A DNA stretch of 64,000 nucleotides from Bacteroidota bacterium (GTDB lineage: Bacteria > Bacteroidota > Bacteroidia > Chitinophagales > Chitinophagaceae), in NCBI GenBank assembly GCA_028876495.1, contig JAGWRO010000064.1, forward strand, positions 1 to 64,000. The letters are read 5' to 3'. The notes beneath the pieces were generated by a model. That model made no database searches. It saw only the letters and a program-made list of their open reading frames with translations, and was not told where the DNA came from. Shown in pieces: positions 1-11,287 of the stretch; within the stretch, counting starts at the first letter, position 1, and each line of letters starts with the position of its first letter. The position numbers were made by a program, and so were the translations under genes.

Positions 1-694
1 ACTTTCCGGTATGCACATCGTAAGCCCTGATATAGCCGGGAGCCGCATCCGCTTCTTCGGAAACACGGGCTCCGATAATGATCAGGTCTTTATAAATTAT
101 TCCGGGAGAAGTAGCTGCTATATAATAATTGGAAAAGTCCCTTCCGAGATCATTGTGCAAATCAATTTTCCCATCCGTTCCAAAAGAAGACACCGGTTTT
201 CCGGTTAGCGCATTAATGCAATACAGTTGTGAATTCGCTGAATAAAAAATTCTTTTGTCATCCTTCCCGTCTGTATAATAAGTAACGCCCCTGCAAACAT
301 TCATACTAAAAAATCCGGGGCCTTTTGCTTTGACCGCGCTGTCATCCATTGGATTGAAAACCCATTCTTCTTTTCCGCTTGCGGCATTTAAAGCAAAGAG
401 TTTTAATTTGGGAGAAACGCCATATAAAACCGAATCAATCACAATCGGATTTACCTGTATTTGTGTCATGGCGCTATCGGCATCATGTGTATGATAAATC
501 CATGAAACCTTCAGCCGGCCAACGTTTGAAGTGTCAATTTGGTTTAATGAAGAATAATGATTGGCTTCTTTATTTCCCCCATAAACCTGCCAGGTCTCGT
601 ATTTTTTTGTTGGTTTACAGGAAGCAATAAACAAAGAAATCAGAAACAATAGCGATGCACATTGCAATAAATTTTTTACACCATTTTTTCTCAT
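1..694 (-). CDS. PQQ-dependent dehydrogenase-like lipoprotein (5' part, cut by window edge)
   Basis: The reading frame is open from ATG at 694 down to the left edge, giving about 231 residues of a larger protein. The N-terminus is a lipoprotein signal with lipobox FIASC (Cys26). The following sequence has the start of a quinoprotein beta-propeller: WQVYGGNKEANHYSSL, then NVGRLKVSWIYHT, then LFALNAASGKEEW blades. This matches membrane-bound quinoprotein (glucose/alcohol) dehydrogenases, which oxidise sugars or alcohols in the periplasm with PQQ and pass electrons to the respiratory chain. A second ATG at 684 is possible, but 694 gives the better signal peptide. The substrate and any C-terminal cytochrome domain cannot be judged because the rest is outside the window. 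Confidence 0.8.
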   Translation of the reverse strand, partial: MRKNGVKNLLQCASLLFLISLFIASCKPTKKYETWQVYGGNKEANHYSSLNQIDTSNVGRLKVSWIYHTHDADSAMTQIQVNPIVIDSVLYGVSPKLKLFALNAASGKEEWVFNPMDDSAVKAKGPGFFSMNVCRGVTYYTDGKDDKRIFYSANSQLYCINALTGKPVSSFGTDGKIDLHNDLGRDFSNYYIAATSPGIIYKDLIIIGARVSEEADAAPGYIRAYDVHTGK

Positions 695-732
695 GAGCTT
701 TACGTATTTGAGAGGTAAATAAAATAAAAATT

Positions 733-779
733 CAGACATCCAGCATCCAGCATCCAGTATCTGCCATCCAGCATCCCGC
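733..779. repeat. short-period CATCCAG tract
   Basis: Five or six imperfect CATCCAG(C/T) units with a period of about 8 lie in the 89-bp gap between the beta-galactosidase stop and the start of the quinoprotein gene. There is no coding sense. Similar short-period tracts occur in other gaps of this window (49620, 50695, 54672). Confidence 0.6.
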
Positions 780-783
780 CCGC

Positions 784-3945
<3,162 letters not shown>

Positions 3946-3993
3946 TCAGCAAAAATGTTTTAGTGGATAAATGTATTGAATTTTGCTTTTTAG

Positions 3994-4025
3994 GAGTAAA
4001 CAAAGTTTTTTGAGGGATTTTTATT
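3994..4025 (+). repeat. copy of the 32-bp dispersed intergenic motif
   Basis: This copy has GAGTAAAC at its start and GATTTTTATT at its end with the same spacing as the other copies; the middle is diverged. It lies between the 3' end of the RloC-like gene and the 5' end of the beta-galactosidase gene, in a 217-bp gap with no other recognisable feature. Confidence 0.6.
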
Positions 4026-4132
4026 TTGGCTGTTGGTCGGACCATAAGGGGGCACCTCTTCACTCGAGTTGGTAAAAATCTGAAATAAGTAACACCGGCG
4101 AAGGAGCAGTACAATAACAGGCACTTCTGGTG

Positions 4133-6337
4133 TCAAATCTCACCCATCATCATTTTATAATGTTCTGGATGTCCCATTTGAACAAATATCTTTCTAAACA
4201 CTTCAAAATATTTTTCAACCGTTGAGTCGTTTTGTTCAACAAATAAGTCATCAGGTATACTATGTGAGCCATCATTTATCCAACAAATGAGAGACCTACA
4301 TATTTCTTGCTCTTGGTGGTTTTCAAAATGTTTTATTAAATCATCATCTCCGTACTTACCTAAAATCTTGAAATAGTTTTCAATGATTCTACGCATTGTG
4401 TTTTGAATGGTAATCCCGGATAAGTCTTTCCTATTCTTTAATTCGTTCCAAAGTAACTCATAAGAATTGTGTATAGGGTTTTTCATTTCATAAGGCTGAA
4501 TTGCTGAAGTATTTTTATTCCTTCTTAGAATCCAAAAGAAGGTGTCGACATTTTCGGGTGTTCTTCCGTCAATAAAAGATACCTCTTTATGAAAATATAC
4601 ATTATGTGTTAGAAGAATCAGTTGTTTAATGTTGCCTTCATCTTTTTTTACTTTCTTAATGATTTCCTTGATTAATGAACTTACCACAAAAAGAACATTA
4701 CTATCCAAACTTGAAATAGGGTCGTCTACTATTAAAACTCGTTCTTCTGTTATTGTTTCTTGTGCAGTACTTCCTTTTGATAATTGAAGGAAATATAAAA
4801 ATGTGATAAAAGTAATTTCACCTTCGGAGAGTGTCGATTCTGCGATAGTTCCATCTTCACGATGAATCTGGTATTGATTTTTTTCGGTTTTAGAGGGAAC
4901 TATTTCAAAATTCAAAAAACCATATGACTTTAGTGTCTTGTTGATTTCGTCAACAGAAGGTTGAACGCTTGTAACATTTTTATTTGCCTCTTTTATTTGT
5001 TTATTTTTTGCAAGATAATTTGTCTGTAATTCTTGATGCTGCTTCTGCAAAGCGTCAATGCCTCGTTGTAAGCCATCTACTTTCTTATTGAAAGTTGAAA
5101 TTTTTGTGTTGTTTTCTTCAGCCAGGTATTTCCAAATCCCTTTTATCAAATCACTTCTTTCTGTTGTGTAATTTGTAACAATTGTATTGTGTTCATTGAT
5201 TAGAATATTGGCATCTGTTATTATTTGCTGAATATTTTCTATCTGTTCCTTAACCGATATTAAATCAACGCTTCTGCTTGGCTCTTTTGCTTTGTTATTT
5301 AATAGTTCCTTGTTAGAAATGAATTGGCTTGATACTGTTTTTAAATAAGCTGAAAATGTTTCAATATTTAATTTGGTTTCAGTATTTAACTTTTCGGATG
5401 ATTCAATTTGTTGCAGAATATTTGAAAGATTTAAAGCAAGTCGATTGTATTCTTCTGAAAGTGTTTTTACAATTCCAGTATCAGTTGTAAACGATTCATC
5501 AAAGTAATCTTCCAATTGGGTTCTAAATTCCTTTGTGATTGTTTGCTCTTGGCAAAATGGACAGGTTTCATTGTCTTGCAAATATGTACGTCCTTCATTT
5601 ACCCAATCATTTAGACTTAGTTTTTGAATTAGTTTTGCTATTTCTATATCCGCTTTTCCAATTATTTTCTTTTGCCAAATTTTATTTTCTTCAATTTCGA
5701 TTAGTCTGTCAAAGTTAATTGCTGTAATTAAAGGAATGACGGTTGGTGTTTTTCCAAATATTGTCTTTGCTTTTTCTTTAAGTTCTTCGTAAGTTTTTAA
5801 AGCCGTTTTATTGCTTTTAAACTCTTCGAGAATTTTTGTTTTAAATGATTCCTTTTTTAATACTCCGACAAATGCTTCCTTAAAGTCGGTTTCGTATTTT
5901 TTATAAATCTCTACCCAAACAGCTTCTTTAAATTCGTTTTCCAGTTCAATTTTGTCATTTAATAATTTTGTTAGAGAATCTTTTTTCTTGATCCCTTTAT
6001 CTTTAATTTCAGAAAGTTCTTTTTGCATTTTTTGGATAGCTTCAATTTCTTCTTTCGTAGCTTGTCCTAAAGTAAAAACGCCGTCAATTGTTCCTTTTCC
6101 GAAATTTTTATCCCGAAAATCTTTGTTATAAACTAATACCTTTATTGGGATTCCGTTCTTCCAAATAATTGAACAATTAGCGTATAGAGTGTCTATTGGA
6201 TTGTTGGCAACTTTGGTTATTGTTGTTTTGCCACAACCATTTGCACCGTAAATAAAGTTTATCTTTTTCAGGTTGGTCAATTGGACACCAACCTCGTCAA
6301 AAGTCGCAATATTTCTTATAGATAATGAGTCGATCAT
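4133..6337 (-). CDS. RloC/PrrC-like AAA ATPase, candidate anticodon nuclease
   Basis: The start at 6337 gives 734 residues and puts the P-loop where this family has it; an in-frame ATG at 6439 would add 34 unconserved residues. Walker A is GANGCGKTT (31-39). Two long coiled-coil arms follow, with a zinc-hook CPFC between them. An ABC-like head comes next: signature-like LSEGE, Walker B LIVDDPISSLDS (about 535-546) and H-loop LTHN. The C-terminal 100 residues carry Arg649-x3-Glu653 and His692 in NDGSHS, arranged like the Arg-Glu-His nuclease triad of PrrC. RloC proteins cleave or excise the tRNA anticodon wobble region in response to DNA damage or phage. No restriction-modification genes are adjacent. 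ATPase architecture is certain; nuclease activity is inferred. Confidence 0.8.
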   Translation of the reverse strand: MIDSLSIRNIATFDEVGVQLTNLKKINFIYGANGCGKTTITKVANNPIDTLYANCSIIWKNGIPIKVLVYNKDFRDKNFGKGTIDGVFTLGQATKEEIEAIQKMQKELSEIKDKGIKKKDSLTKLLNDKIELENEFKEAVWVEIYKKYETDFKEAFVGVLKKESFKTKILEEFKSNKTALKTYEELKEKAKTIFGKTPTVIPLITAINFDRLIEIEENKIWQKKIIGKADIEIAKLIQKLSLNDWVNEGRTYLQDNETCPFCQEQTITKEFRTQLEDYFDESFTTDTGIVKTLSEEYNRLALNLSNILQQIESSEKLNTETKLNIETFSAYLKTVSSQFISNKELLNNKAKEPSRSVDLISVKEQIENIQQIITDANILINEHNTIVTNYTTERSDLIKGIWKYLAEENNTKISTFNKKVDGLQRGIDALQKQHQELQTNYLAKNKQIKEANKNVTSVQPSVDEINKTLKSYGFLNFEIVPSKTEKNQYQIHREDGTIAESTLSEGEITFITFLYFLQLSKGSTAQETITEERVLIVDDPISSLDSNVLFVVSSLIKEIIKKVKKDEGNIKQLILLTHNVYFHKEVSFIDGRTPENVDTFFWILRRNKNTSAIQPYEMKNPIHNSYELLWNELKNRKDLSGITIQNTMRRIIENYFKILGKYGDDDLIKHFENHQEQEICRSLICWINDGSHSIPDDLFVEQNDSTVEKYFEVFRKIFVQMGHPEHYKMMMGEI

Positions 6338-6474
6338 TTGTGATGGTTTATTATCTTCTGTTTCTAAATTAGTAGGCTGCTTATCTCTTCTGCGAATACT
6401 CGTATTGATGGTTATAACATTTAATACCCAAAACCACAATTCATTTTGTTTCTGCGGTCCAAAAACATCACAAC

Positions 6475-6506
6475 CAGTAAACCAACAAATTCCCTCTATT
6501 TTTATT
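6475..6506 (+). repeat. copy of the 32-bp dispersed intergenic motif
   Basis: This copy has an exact CAGTAAAC start, then CAACAAAT, a diverged middle, and ATTTTTATT at the end. It lies in the 391-bp gap upstream of both the RloC-like gene (minus) and the ArsR gene (plus). Apart from this copy and the promoter at 6665-6700, I see nothing else in that gap. Confidence 0.7.
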
Positions 6507-6664
6507 TTGGATCAACAGTTAGTTTTCAATCGTGAGGATCTCAATAAGCGTCAAGGTATTTTTTACTACGATAAAATTAAATAAAAAATATTCACAGGTG
6601 TTGAAAACTTGAGTGTCATTCCGTATAAAAGCTTCCACTAAAAGAAAAAAAATACAAAAAAATA

Positions 6665-6696
6665 TTTGCGAAACCGAAAAGTTGCACATATATTTG
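6665..6696 (+). promoter_or_regulatory. Bacteroidota-type promoter of the ArsR-SRPBCC operon
   Basis: TTTG (6665-6668) is followed after 20 bp by TATATTTG (6689-6696), matching the Bacteroidota -33 TTTG and -7 TAnnTTTG elements. The ArsR start codon lies 33 bp further on, a sensible leader length. Confidence 0.65.
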
Positions 6697-6700
6697 CAAC
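6681..6700. promoter_or_regulatory. candidate ArsR operator overlapping the -7 element
   Basis: A perfect inverted repeat, GTTGCA-N8-TGCAAC, overlaps the -7 element of the promoter. ArsR-type repressors usually bind such dyads at their own promoter, so autorepression by the gene at 6729 is a reasonable inference. Confidence 0.5.
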
Positions 6701-6728
6701 CGAATGATTTCTTAAATAAAATTTACCA

Positions 6729-7049
6729 ATGAGGCGCGATATATTCCAGGCGATAGCAGATCCTACAAGGCGGGCGATTATTGCACTGATTGCCTTACAG
6801 GCGATGACTCCCAACGCCATTGCTGAAAACTTCAACACCACCCGGCAGGCAGTGTCGAAACATTTACGCATCCTCACAGAATGCGAACTGGTAAAACAGG
6901 AATCGCAGGGCAGGGAAATTTACTATTCTCTTGAAATTGAAAAAATGAAAGAAATAGATAAATGGCTGGAACAATATCGTAAGATTTGGGAAACCCGGTT
7001 TAATCAATTGGACCAGGTATTATCAAACTTAAAAAAACAAAACAAATGA
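6729..7049 (+). CDS. ArsR-family winged-helix transcriptional regulator
   Basis: This 106-residue protein begins [20 protein letters not shown], the typical opening of the non-metal (SdpR-like) ArsR group. The recognition helix region is [14 protein letters not shown] and the wing is REIYYSLE. No cysteine-rich metal site is evident. Its stop overlaps the start of the SRPBCC gene by 4 bases (ATGA), so the two are translationally coupled. ArsR plus SRPBCC (AHSA1) pairs are common, and the regulator usually represses its partner. A dyad over its own promoter (6681-6700) fits autoregulation. Confidence 0.9.
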   Translation: MRRDIFQAIADPTRRAIIALIALQAMTPNAIAENFNTTRQAVSKHLRILTECELVKQESQGREIYYSLEIEKMKEIDKWLEQYRKIWETRFNQLDQVLSNLKKQNK

Positions 7050-7543
7050 GTACTAATTCAGAACTGGATTTTACCGTTGACAAAGCAGCAAAAACGGTAA
7101 TTATAAAAAGAGAATTTGATGCCGACCTTTCGCTGGTATGGGACGCTTTTACCAAAGCAGAATTACTTGACCAATGGTTGCCACCTAAACCAATGACCGC
7201 AAAAACGAAATACCAGGATTTTAAAGTGGGCGGAAAAAGGTTTTATGCTATGATAAGCCCTGAGGGACAAGAGCATTGGGCATTACAGGAGTATACTTCC
7301 ATCACCCCGAAGACCAACTTTAAAATGTACAATGCTTTTGCAGATAAAGATGAAAACCCTCAATTGCCCGGCTCTGAATGGGATCATACTTTCACCGAAA
7401 ATGGCCAAACCACAAAAGTAAACATCACTATTTATAATGAATCGCTTGAAAGGTTAGAGAGGATACTTGAAGGCTTCACCATAGGAATGAAGATGTCGTT
7501 GAGCAATCTTGAAAACCTGCTGGCAACTTTATCCAAAAAATGA
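7046..7543 (+). CDS. SRPBCC (AHSA1-like) domain protein
   Basis: A 165-residue protein with the START/Bet v1-like fold of the AHSA1 family: the motif [26 protein letters not shown] near the N-terminus is written here only in part ([19 protein letters not shown]), and [17 protein letters not shown] forms the long C-terminal helix. Such proteins bind hydrophobic ligands in a helix-grip pocket; the ligand is unknown. It overlaps the ArsR gene by 4 bases and probably depends on the same promoter. Confidence 0.85.
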   Translation: MSTNSELDFTVDKAAKTVIIKREFDADLSLVWDAFTKAELLDQWLPPKPMTAKTKYQDFKVGGKRFYAMISPEGQEHWALQEYTSITPKTNFKMYNAFADKDENPQLPGSEWDHTFTENGQTTKVNITIYNESLERLERILEGFTIGMKMSLSNLENLLATLSKK

Positions 7544-7587
7544 TTTACCTTTTTAAAACTTCTGTTGAAACAAAAACGCAGGTTCAC

Positions 7588-7682
7588 GCTGTTGTTGGCG
7601 TCCCCAACAACAATCTTGTTAATAACATTCATTTTTTAAAAAACAACTTGAGCATTAGCTTTTGGCAGGGACGCCAACAGCC
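7588..7682. repeat. GC-rich hairpin repeat pair (GTTGGCG family)
   Basis: A small hairpin (GTTGTTGG, 5-nt loop, CCAACAAC; 7591-7611) is followed about 60 bp later by GGGACGCCAACAGC (7668-7681), which is an inverted copy of its outer part. Together they form a larger interrupted inverted repeat in the gap between the SRPBCC and VOC genes. Related hairpins occur at 8421-8445 and 9912-9947. Confidence 0.6.
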
Positions 7683-7721
7683 GCAGAAAAAAAATAAATA
7701 ACCATTTAAATAACAAAAACT

Positions 7722-8162
7722 ATGGCACTTATCAATCCTCACATCAACTTTAACGGAAACGCCGAAGAAGCATTTACCTTTTACAAATCCGTATTTGGCG
7801 GAGAATTCGCAACAGTCGTGCGTTTCAAAGATCTGTCAGGCGCCGAAATTCCGATCGCAGAAAACGAGGCCAATAAAATAATGCATATCGCTTTGCCTAT
7901 CGGCAACAACACTCTAATGGGCAATGACGTTCCGGAAATTTTGGGAAAAACAAATGAAAACGAAAACAGGTCTAAAATAGCCATCAGTGCAGAAAGTAAG
8001 GAAGAAGCAGACAAATTATTTAATGGCCTTTCGGCCGGAGGTCAAATTGAAGGACCGATTGGAGACAGTCCGTGGGGTTCTTATTTTGGATGTTTTAGAG
8101 ACAAATATGGTATTGAATGGATGGTGGATTTTGATCCGAATGCTGCAGGTAAAAATAATTGA
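7722..8162 (+). CDS. VOC (glyoxalase/PhnB-like) family protein
   Basis: This 146-residue protein begins with INPHINFNGNAEEAFTFYKSVFGG, whose parts NAEEAFTFYKSVFGG mark the PhnB-like branch of the vicinal oxygen chelate superfamily. The end SYFGCFRDKYGIEWMVDF is the matching second half. Family members bind a metal or small ligand; several are antibiotic-binding or of unknown function. Its neighbours (ArsR, SRPBCC, DUF1801) form a combination often found together in soil bacteria. The gap of 178 bp with a hairpin repeat suggests it may have its own promoter. Confidence 0.85.
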   Translation: MALINPHINFNGNAEEAFTFYKSVFGGEFATVVRFKDLSGAEIPIAENEANKIMHIALPIGNNTLMGNDVPEILGKTNENENRSKIAISAESKEEADKLFNGLSAGGQIEGPIGDSPWGSYFGCFRDKYGIEWMVDFDPNAAGKNN

Positions 8163-8257
8163 TGGAAAGCCTCGGAAGTCCGGAATTATCAAATGGCTTT
8201 TGCCGCGCGCCGGCAAGGAAAAACGCGCGGAGCGATCGGGTTTTCCTTGATTTTTTG

Positions 8258-8283
8258 TTTCTTTTGCATCAAGGCAAAAGAAA
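8258..8283. repeat. perfect 10-bp stem-loop, probable dispersed repeat
   Basis: TTTCTTTTGC pairs perfectly with GCAAAAGAAA around the loop ATCAAG. From memory, similar sequences recur between genes in many Bacteroidota genomes; no second copy was found in this window. Confidence 0.5.
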
Positions 8284-8420
8284 AAGCAAAAGCATTCGAC
8301 GAACCTGAACAGTTTGGCAAAGTTTTTTAAGACAAGATAGAGTATAAGGTGGCAGACTACTTGAAGTAGCCAGCCACCTATTGTTGATAATTAAGATCAT
8401 TTATTTTTCGCTAAAAAAAC

Positions 8421-8445
8421 CTGCTGTTGTTGGCGACTTCGCCAA
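8421..8445. repeat. GTTGGCG-family hairpin
   Basis: CTGCTGTTGTTGGCG leads into a 6-bp stem, TTGGCG-ACTT-CGCCAA. It shares CTGTTGTTGGCG with the elements at 7588 and 9912. Confidence 0.55.
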
Positions 8446-8505
8446 TGGCTTTAAGAATAAAAATTTATGTTTTAACTCTTTTCACTGCAAAGAATCAGAC
8501 TAAAT

Positions 8506-8952
8506 ATGAATGCACAACAACAAATCAAAGAGTATATTACCAGCCAGCCCGAACCAAAACGCAGCGACATGCAAATGTTGCACAGCCGCATTCTGCAGCT
8601 AATGCCCGGGTGTAGATTATGGTTCCTTGATGGTAAAAACAGTGAAAACAAAACCGTTTCCAATCCTAATATCGGATACGGATTTTACACGATGAAATAT
8701 GCCGATGGATCCACGAGGGAGTTTTATCAGATTGGTATGAGCGCCAACACAACCGGCATCTCTGTGTACATCCTTGGTGTTGAAGATAAAAAATACTTAG
8801 CCCAAACGTATGGGGAAAAATTGGGCAAAGCGAATGTAACCGGGTATTGCATCAGGTTCAAAACTTTAAAGGATATTAACCTTGATGTACTTGAGGAGGC
8901 CATAAAATATGGGGTTGTGGCTACGAATGAAACCGATGATCTGATGAAATGA
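8506..8952 (+). CDS. DUF1801 domain protein
   Basis: A 148-residue protein of the DUF1801 (YdhG-like) group. The start IKEYITSQPEPKRSDMQMLH and the core FYTMKYADGSTREFYQIG, then GKANVTGYCIRFK, fit the family fold. No catalytic residues are known, and the function is unknown. It follows the VOC gene at some distance and is the last plus-strand gene of this small cluster of stress- or ligand-binding proteins. Confidence 0.75.
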   Translation: MNAQQQIKEYITSQPEPKRSDMQMLHSRILQLMPGCRLWFLDGKNSENKTVSNPNIGYGFYTMKYADGSTREFYQIGMSANTTGISVYILGVEDKKYLAQTYGEKLGKANVTGYCIRFKTLKDINLDVLEEAIKYGVVATNETDDLMK

Positions 8953-8996
8953 TAAAAAAAATATAACTAACCGGAACGAGAATTACAATATTTTAT

Positions 8997-9854
8997 TCAA
9001 ACTAAAATCTCCATTCCTTCTTTAGCGAATAATGAGTTGGGAAAAACTTTTTGACACTTTTTTTCAAGGTCATCAAGGAATTCATCATCGTGGTCAGGAT
9101 CGTGATGCGTGATAATCAATTTTTTCACATTGGCCTGTAACGCCACCTCCACGGCCTGTTCCCACGTAGCGTGTCCCCACCCTTTAAATTTATTTTGGTA
9201 TTCTTCTGTAGTAAATTGTCCGTCGTGGACTAATACATCCGCATCTTTTGCAAAGGCTATTATAGCCGGGTCTATTATTCCATCTACATATTCCAGATCG
9301 GTGCATACTACTAATGAAGCCCCCTCGTCATCCAACCTGAAACCATAAGAGCCTCCGGAACGTTTATGAAATTGTGGTATCGATTTTACGAAAGCGCCCT
9401 GGATCACCTCCTCGTCGCCATAAGATAAAAAATCGAATTGCGCCCCCATCCTTTCCATTTGTATGGGAAAATATTCTTCCTGCATTTGCTGTGAAAAAAT
9501 TCCTTTCAGGTCATGCGCCTCGCCCTTCCTGCCTATTGCCAGTATGCCAATTTTTTGATTAGGATTATAGGCCGGCAGGAAAAACGGGAATCCCTGGATG
9601 TGATCCCAATGGAAGTGAGAGAAAACAATGTTTATTAACGGTTGGTTTACGCCTTCTTCAATTATTTCTTTTCCTAATTTCCTGATGCCGGTCCCCGCAT
9701 CCAGTATGGCAATCCGGTTCACTTTTTCGCGTAGTATCTTTATACAGGTTGTATTACCTCCATATCTTTCAAATTCTCTGCCACATACAGGCAGTGAGCC
9801 ACGTACGCCGTAAAATTTTACTTTCACTTTAAGAAAAGTTTTACTAAAGGTCAA
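8997..9854 (-). CDS. MBL-fold metallo-hydrolase
   Basis: A 285-residue metallo-beta-lactamase-fold enzyme. The N-terminal FYGVRGSLPVCG and RYGGNTTCI, then the metal motif HFHWDH (80-85) and later DLEYVDG, VLVHDGQFT and ITHHDPDHDD, place it with phosphodiesterase-like MBL proteins (class-III cAMP phosphodiesterase/PhnP-like) rather than beta-lactamases. It lacks a signal peptide and should be cytoplasmic. The substrate cannot be decided from sequence; a cyclic nucleotide or cyclic phosphate is likely. The MutS-like gene upstream is separated by 113 bp with a hairpin. Confidence 0.85.
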   Translation of the reverse strand: MTFSKTFLKVKVKFYGVRGSLPVCGREFERYGGNTTCIKILREKVNRIAILDAGTGIRKLGKEIIEEGVNQPLINIVFSHFHWDHIQGFPFFLPAYNPNQKIGILAIGRKGEAHDLKGIFSQQMQEEYFPIQMERMGAQFDFLSYGDEEVIQGAFVKSIPQFHKRSGGSYGFRLDDEGASLVVCTDLEYVDGIIDPAIIAFAKDADVLVHDGQFTTEEYQNKFKGWGHATWEQAVEVALQANVKKLIITHHDPDHDDEFLDDLEKKCQKVFPNSLFAKEGMEILV

Positions 9855-9911
9855 TAAAAGTTTTGAGAAAACAATCGGAAATTATTGTTGGCAAGATTAT
9901 AGAAAAAAAGA

Positions 9912-9947
9912 CCTGCTGTTGTTGGCGAGGACGCCGGCAGCAGTAGG
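9912..9947. repeat. GTTGGCG-family hairpin
   Basis: A 16-bp stem with several G-T pairs: the left arm starts CCTGCTGTTG, the right arm ends GCAGCAGTAGG, with loop AGGA. It lies between two minus-strand genes and could block transcription from the MutS-like gene, but there is no T-run. Confidence 0.55.
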
Positions 9948-9967
9948 AAAATCAATGGCAGCCTACA

Positions 9968-11242
9968 TTATTTCAACATTTCATTCAGCCCTTCCTTTTC
10001 AAATAATATGCGGCCTATTTTTAAATCTGACCAACCTTCTTTCAATTTATAAGTGAACGTGGGTATGCCTTCCTCTAACTGGCATTCAATAAAACAAGTC
10101 GCCACCTTGCCATTATTGATCTCTTCCATTGCTTTTAACTGATGCAGATGAGTGGAAATAAAAAAGTAAGAGTTGGTAAATTTGGTAAGGCCTTTTATGG
10201 TAGCCATACTTATTTCCAGGGCATCTTCAATATTGGTTCCGCGGAATAATTCATCAAAAACTGCAAAGCATTTTTTGCCCTGCAACGCTTCTTCCACCAC
10301 ATTTTTTAAAGTAATAATTTCCGTCATAAAATGGCTGTAACCGCTTACGATACTATCTGTGAGGTTGATGGCCACTGAGATGTTATCAAAAAAAGGAATA
10401 ACCGCTTTGGTAGCCGGTACGGCAAGCCCGGCATGGCCAAGGTAAACACACAAACTAACTGATTTTAAAAAAGTGGATTTGCCCGACATATTTGGTCCGG
10501 TCAAAAGAATTACATTTCGGGTAGCGGTTATGTCATTCGTGACCGGATTTTTCAACAGCGGATGATAAAGTCCCTGTATGGAAAAGGCAGAAGTTTCAAA
10601 AGAAGGAAATACAAATCCGTGCGCTGCAATGCCTTTGCTTATAGAAAGATAAGCCTCAAATAAAAACCAGCGATTCCAAAATGATTCCACCTGCCCGTTA
10701 GTTACTTTTTCAGTGATGATAGCCATCAGTTCCACAATGTGAACCACCTGTAAAGTTTTCTTTTTCTCATAAATCTTTTCGTAATGCGCTACATTAAAAT
10801 CTAACAAAAAGCGATTGAGCAAATCCAGTTCAGCAGCATATTCCGGGGGAAAAAGTGTAGTGTCAATTTTACCAAGGTAATCTGCCTGGATCTTGCTAAA
10901 AAGCCGGACAAGCAAAATGAGTCTTCCTCTTCGTTGGGCCCGTTCCTTCTCAGAAAACCTAAGCTTCCATTTCATATTTTCTGCGGAAAAATCACCCTCG
11001 CCAAAGGTTTGAAAGAAGTCATATATTTCTGCTAAATTGAAACGCGAAAAAGAATAGTCTTTCCAAATTTCGTAGTTGGCAATATATCCTTTTAGTATTT
11101 TGTGCCGGTACAATATTTCTTCCATTTTGCCCGGCGGCTCCATGATTAACCTGCGCACCGCTTTACCGGAGAATACATTAAAAGTAAAATCAAATAAGGG
11201 AAGTATTTCATCTTCGATATGCAAATCGGCGGTATTGGCCAT
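9968..11242 (-). CDS. MutS-like ATPase without mismatch-recognition domain
   Basis: This 424-residue protein ends in a MutS domain V ATPase: Walker A TGPNMSGKSTF, Walker B FAVFDELFRGTN, and STHLHQL. The N-terminal half resembles only the lever/core helices (domain III). The mismatch-binding domain I with its Phe-x-Glu is missing, and so is the Smr nuclease of MutS2. Full MutS is about 850 residues. This short form is common in Bacteroidota and its role is unknown; a function in mismatch repair should not be assumed. It is separated by 45 bp from the GH78 gene upstream and could be co-transcribed with it. Confidence 0.85.
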   Translation of the reverse strand: MANTADLHIEDEILPLFDFTFNVFSGKAVRRLIMEPPGKMEEILYRHKILKGYIANYEIWKDYSFSRFNLAEIYDFFQTFGEGDFSAENMKWKLRFSEKERAQRRGRLILLVRLFSKIQADYLGKIDTTLFPPEYAAELDLLNRFLLDFNVAHYEKIYEKKKTLQVVHIVELMAIITEKVTNGQVESFWNRWFLFEAYLSISKGIAAHGFVFPSFETSAFSIQGLYHPLLKNPVTNDITATRNVILLTGPNMSGKSTFLKSVSLCVYLGHAGLAVPATKAVIPFFDNISVAINLTDSIVSGYSHFMTEIITLKNVVEEALQGKKCFAVFDELFRGTNIEDALEISMATIKGLTKFTNSYFFISTHLHQLKAMEEINNGKVATCFIECQLEEGIPTFTYKLKEGWSDLKIGRILFEKEGLNEMLK

Positions 11243-11287
11243 TTTATTATTCTTGAATTATTTAGCCGGACTATTTTATTGCTTAGA

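Larger units (their letters stand above)
8163..8505. other. 343-bp gap with repeat remnants, no gene
   Basis: No supported coding sequence. It holds a GC-rich stretch (8203-8240, locally very unlike the AT-rich surroundings), a perfect 10-bp stem with 6-nt loop at 8258-8283 (TTTCTTTTGC / GCAAAAGAAA), and a member of the GTTGGCG hairpin family at 8421-8445. The 8258 hairpin lacks a T-run on either side and so is not a convincing terminator. Confidence 0.6.

Noticed and set aside
6638..6877. A 79-residue minus-strand frame over the ArsR promoter and gene.
   Set aside because: It is antisense to a clear ArsR gene, covers its promoter and has no family sequence.
8163..8505. A small gene continuing from the VOC gene in another frame.
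   Set aside because: The frames overlap the VOC coding sequence or run through repeat DNA, and show no family signal.
4133..9854. A defence island around the RloC-like gene.
   Set aside because: Neighbours are a beta-galactosidase, an ArsR/SRPBCC pair, VOC, DUF1801 and an MBL hydrolase; none is a known defence gene.
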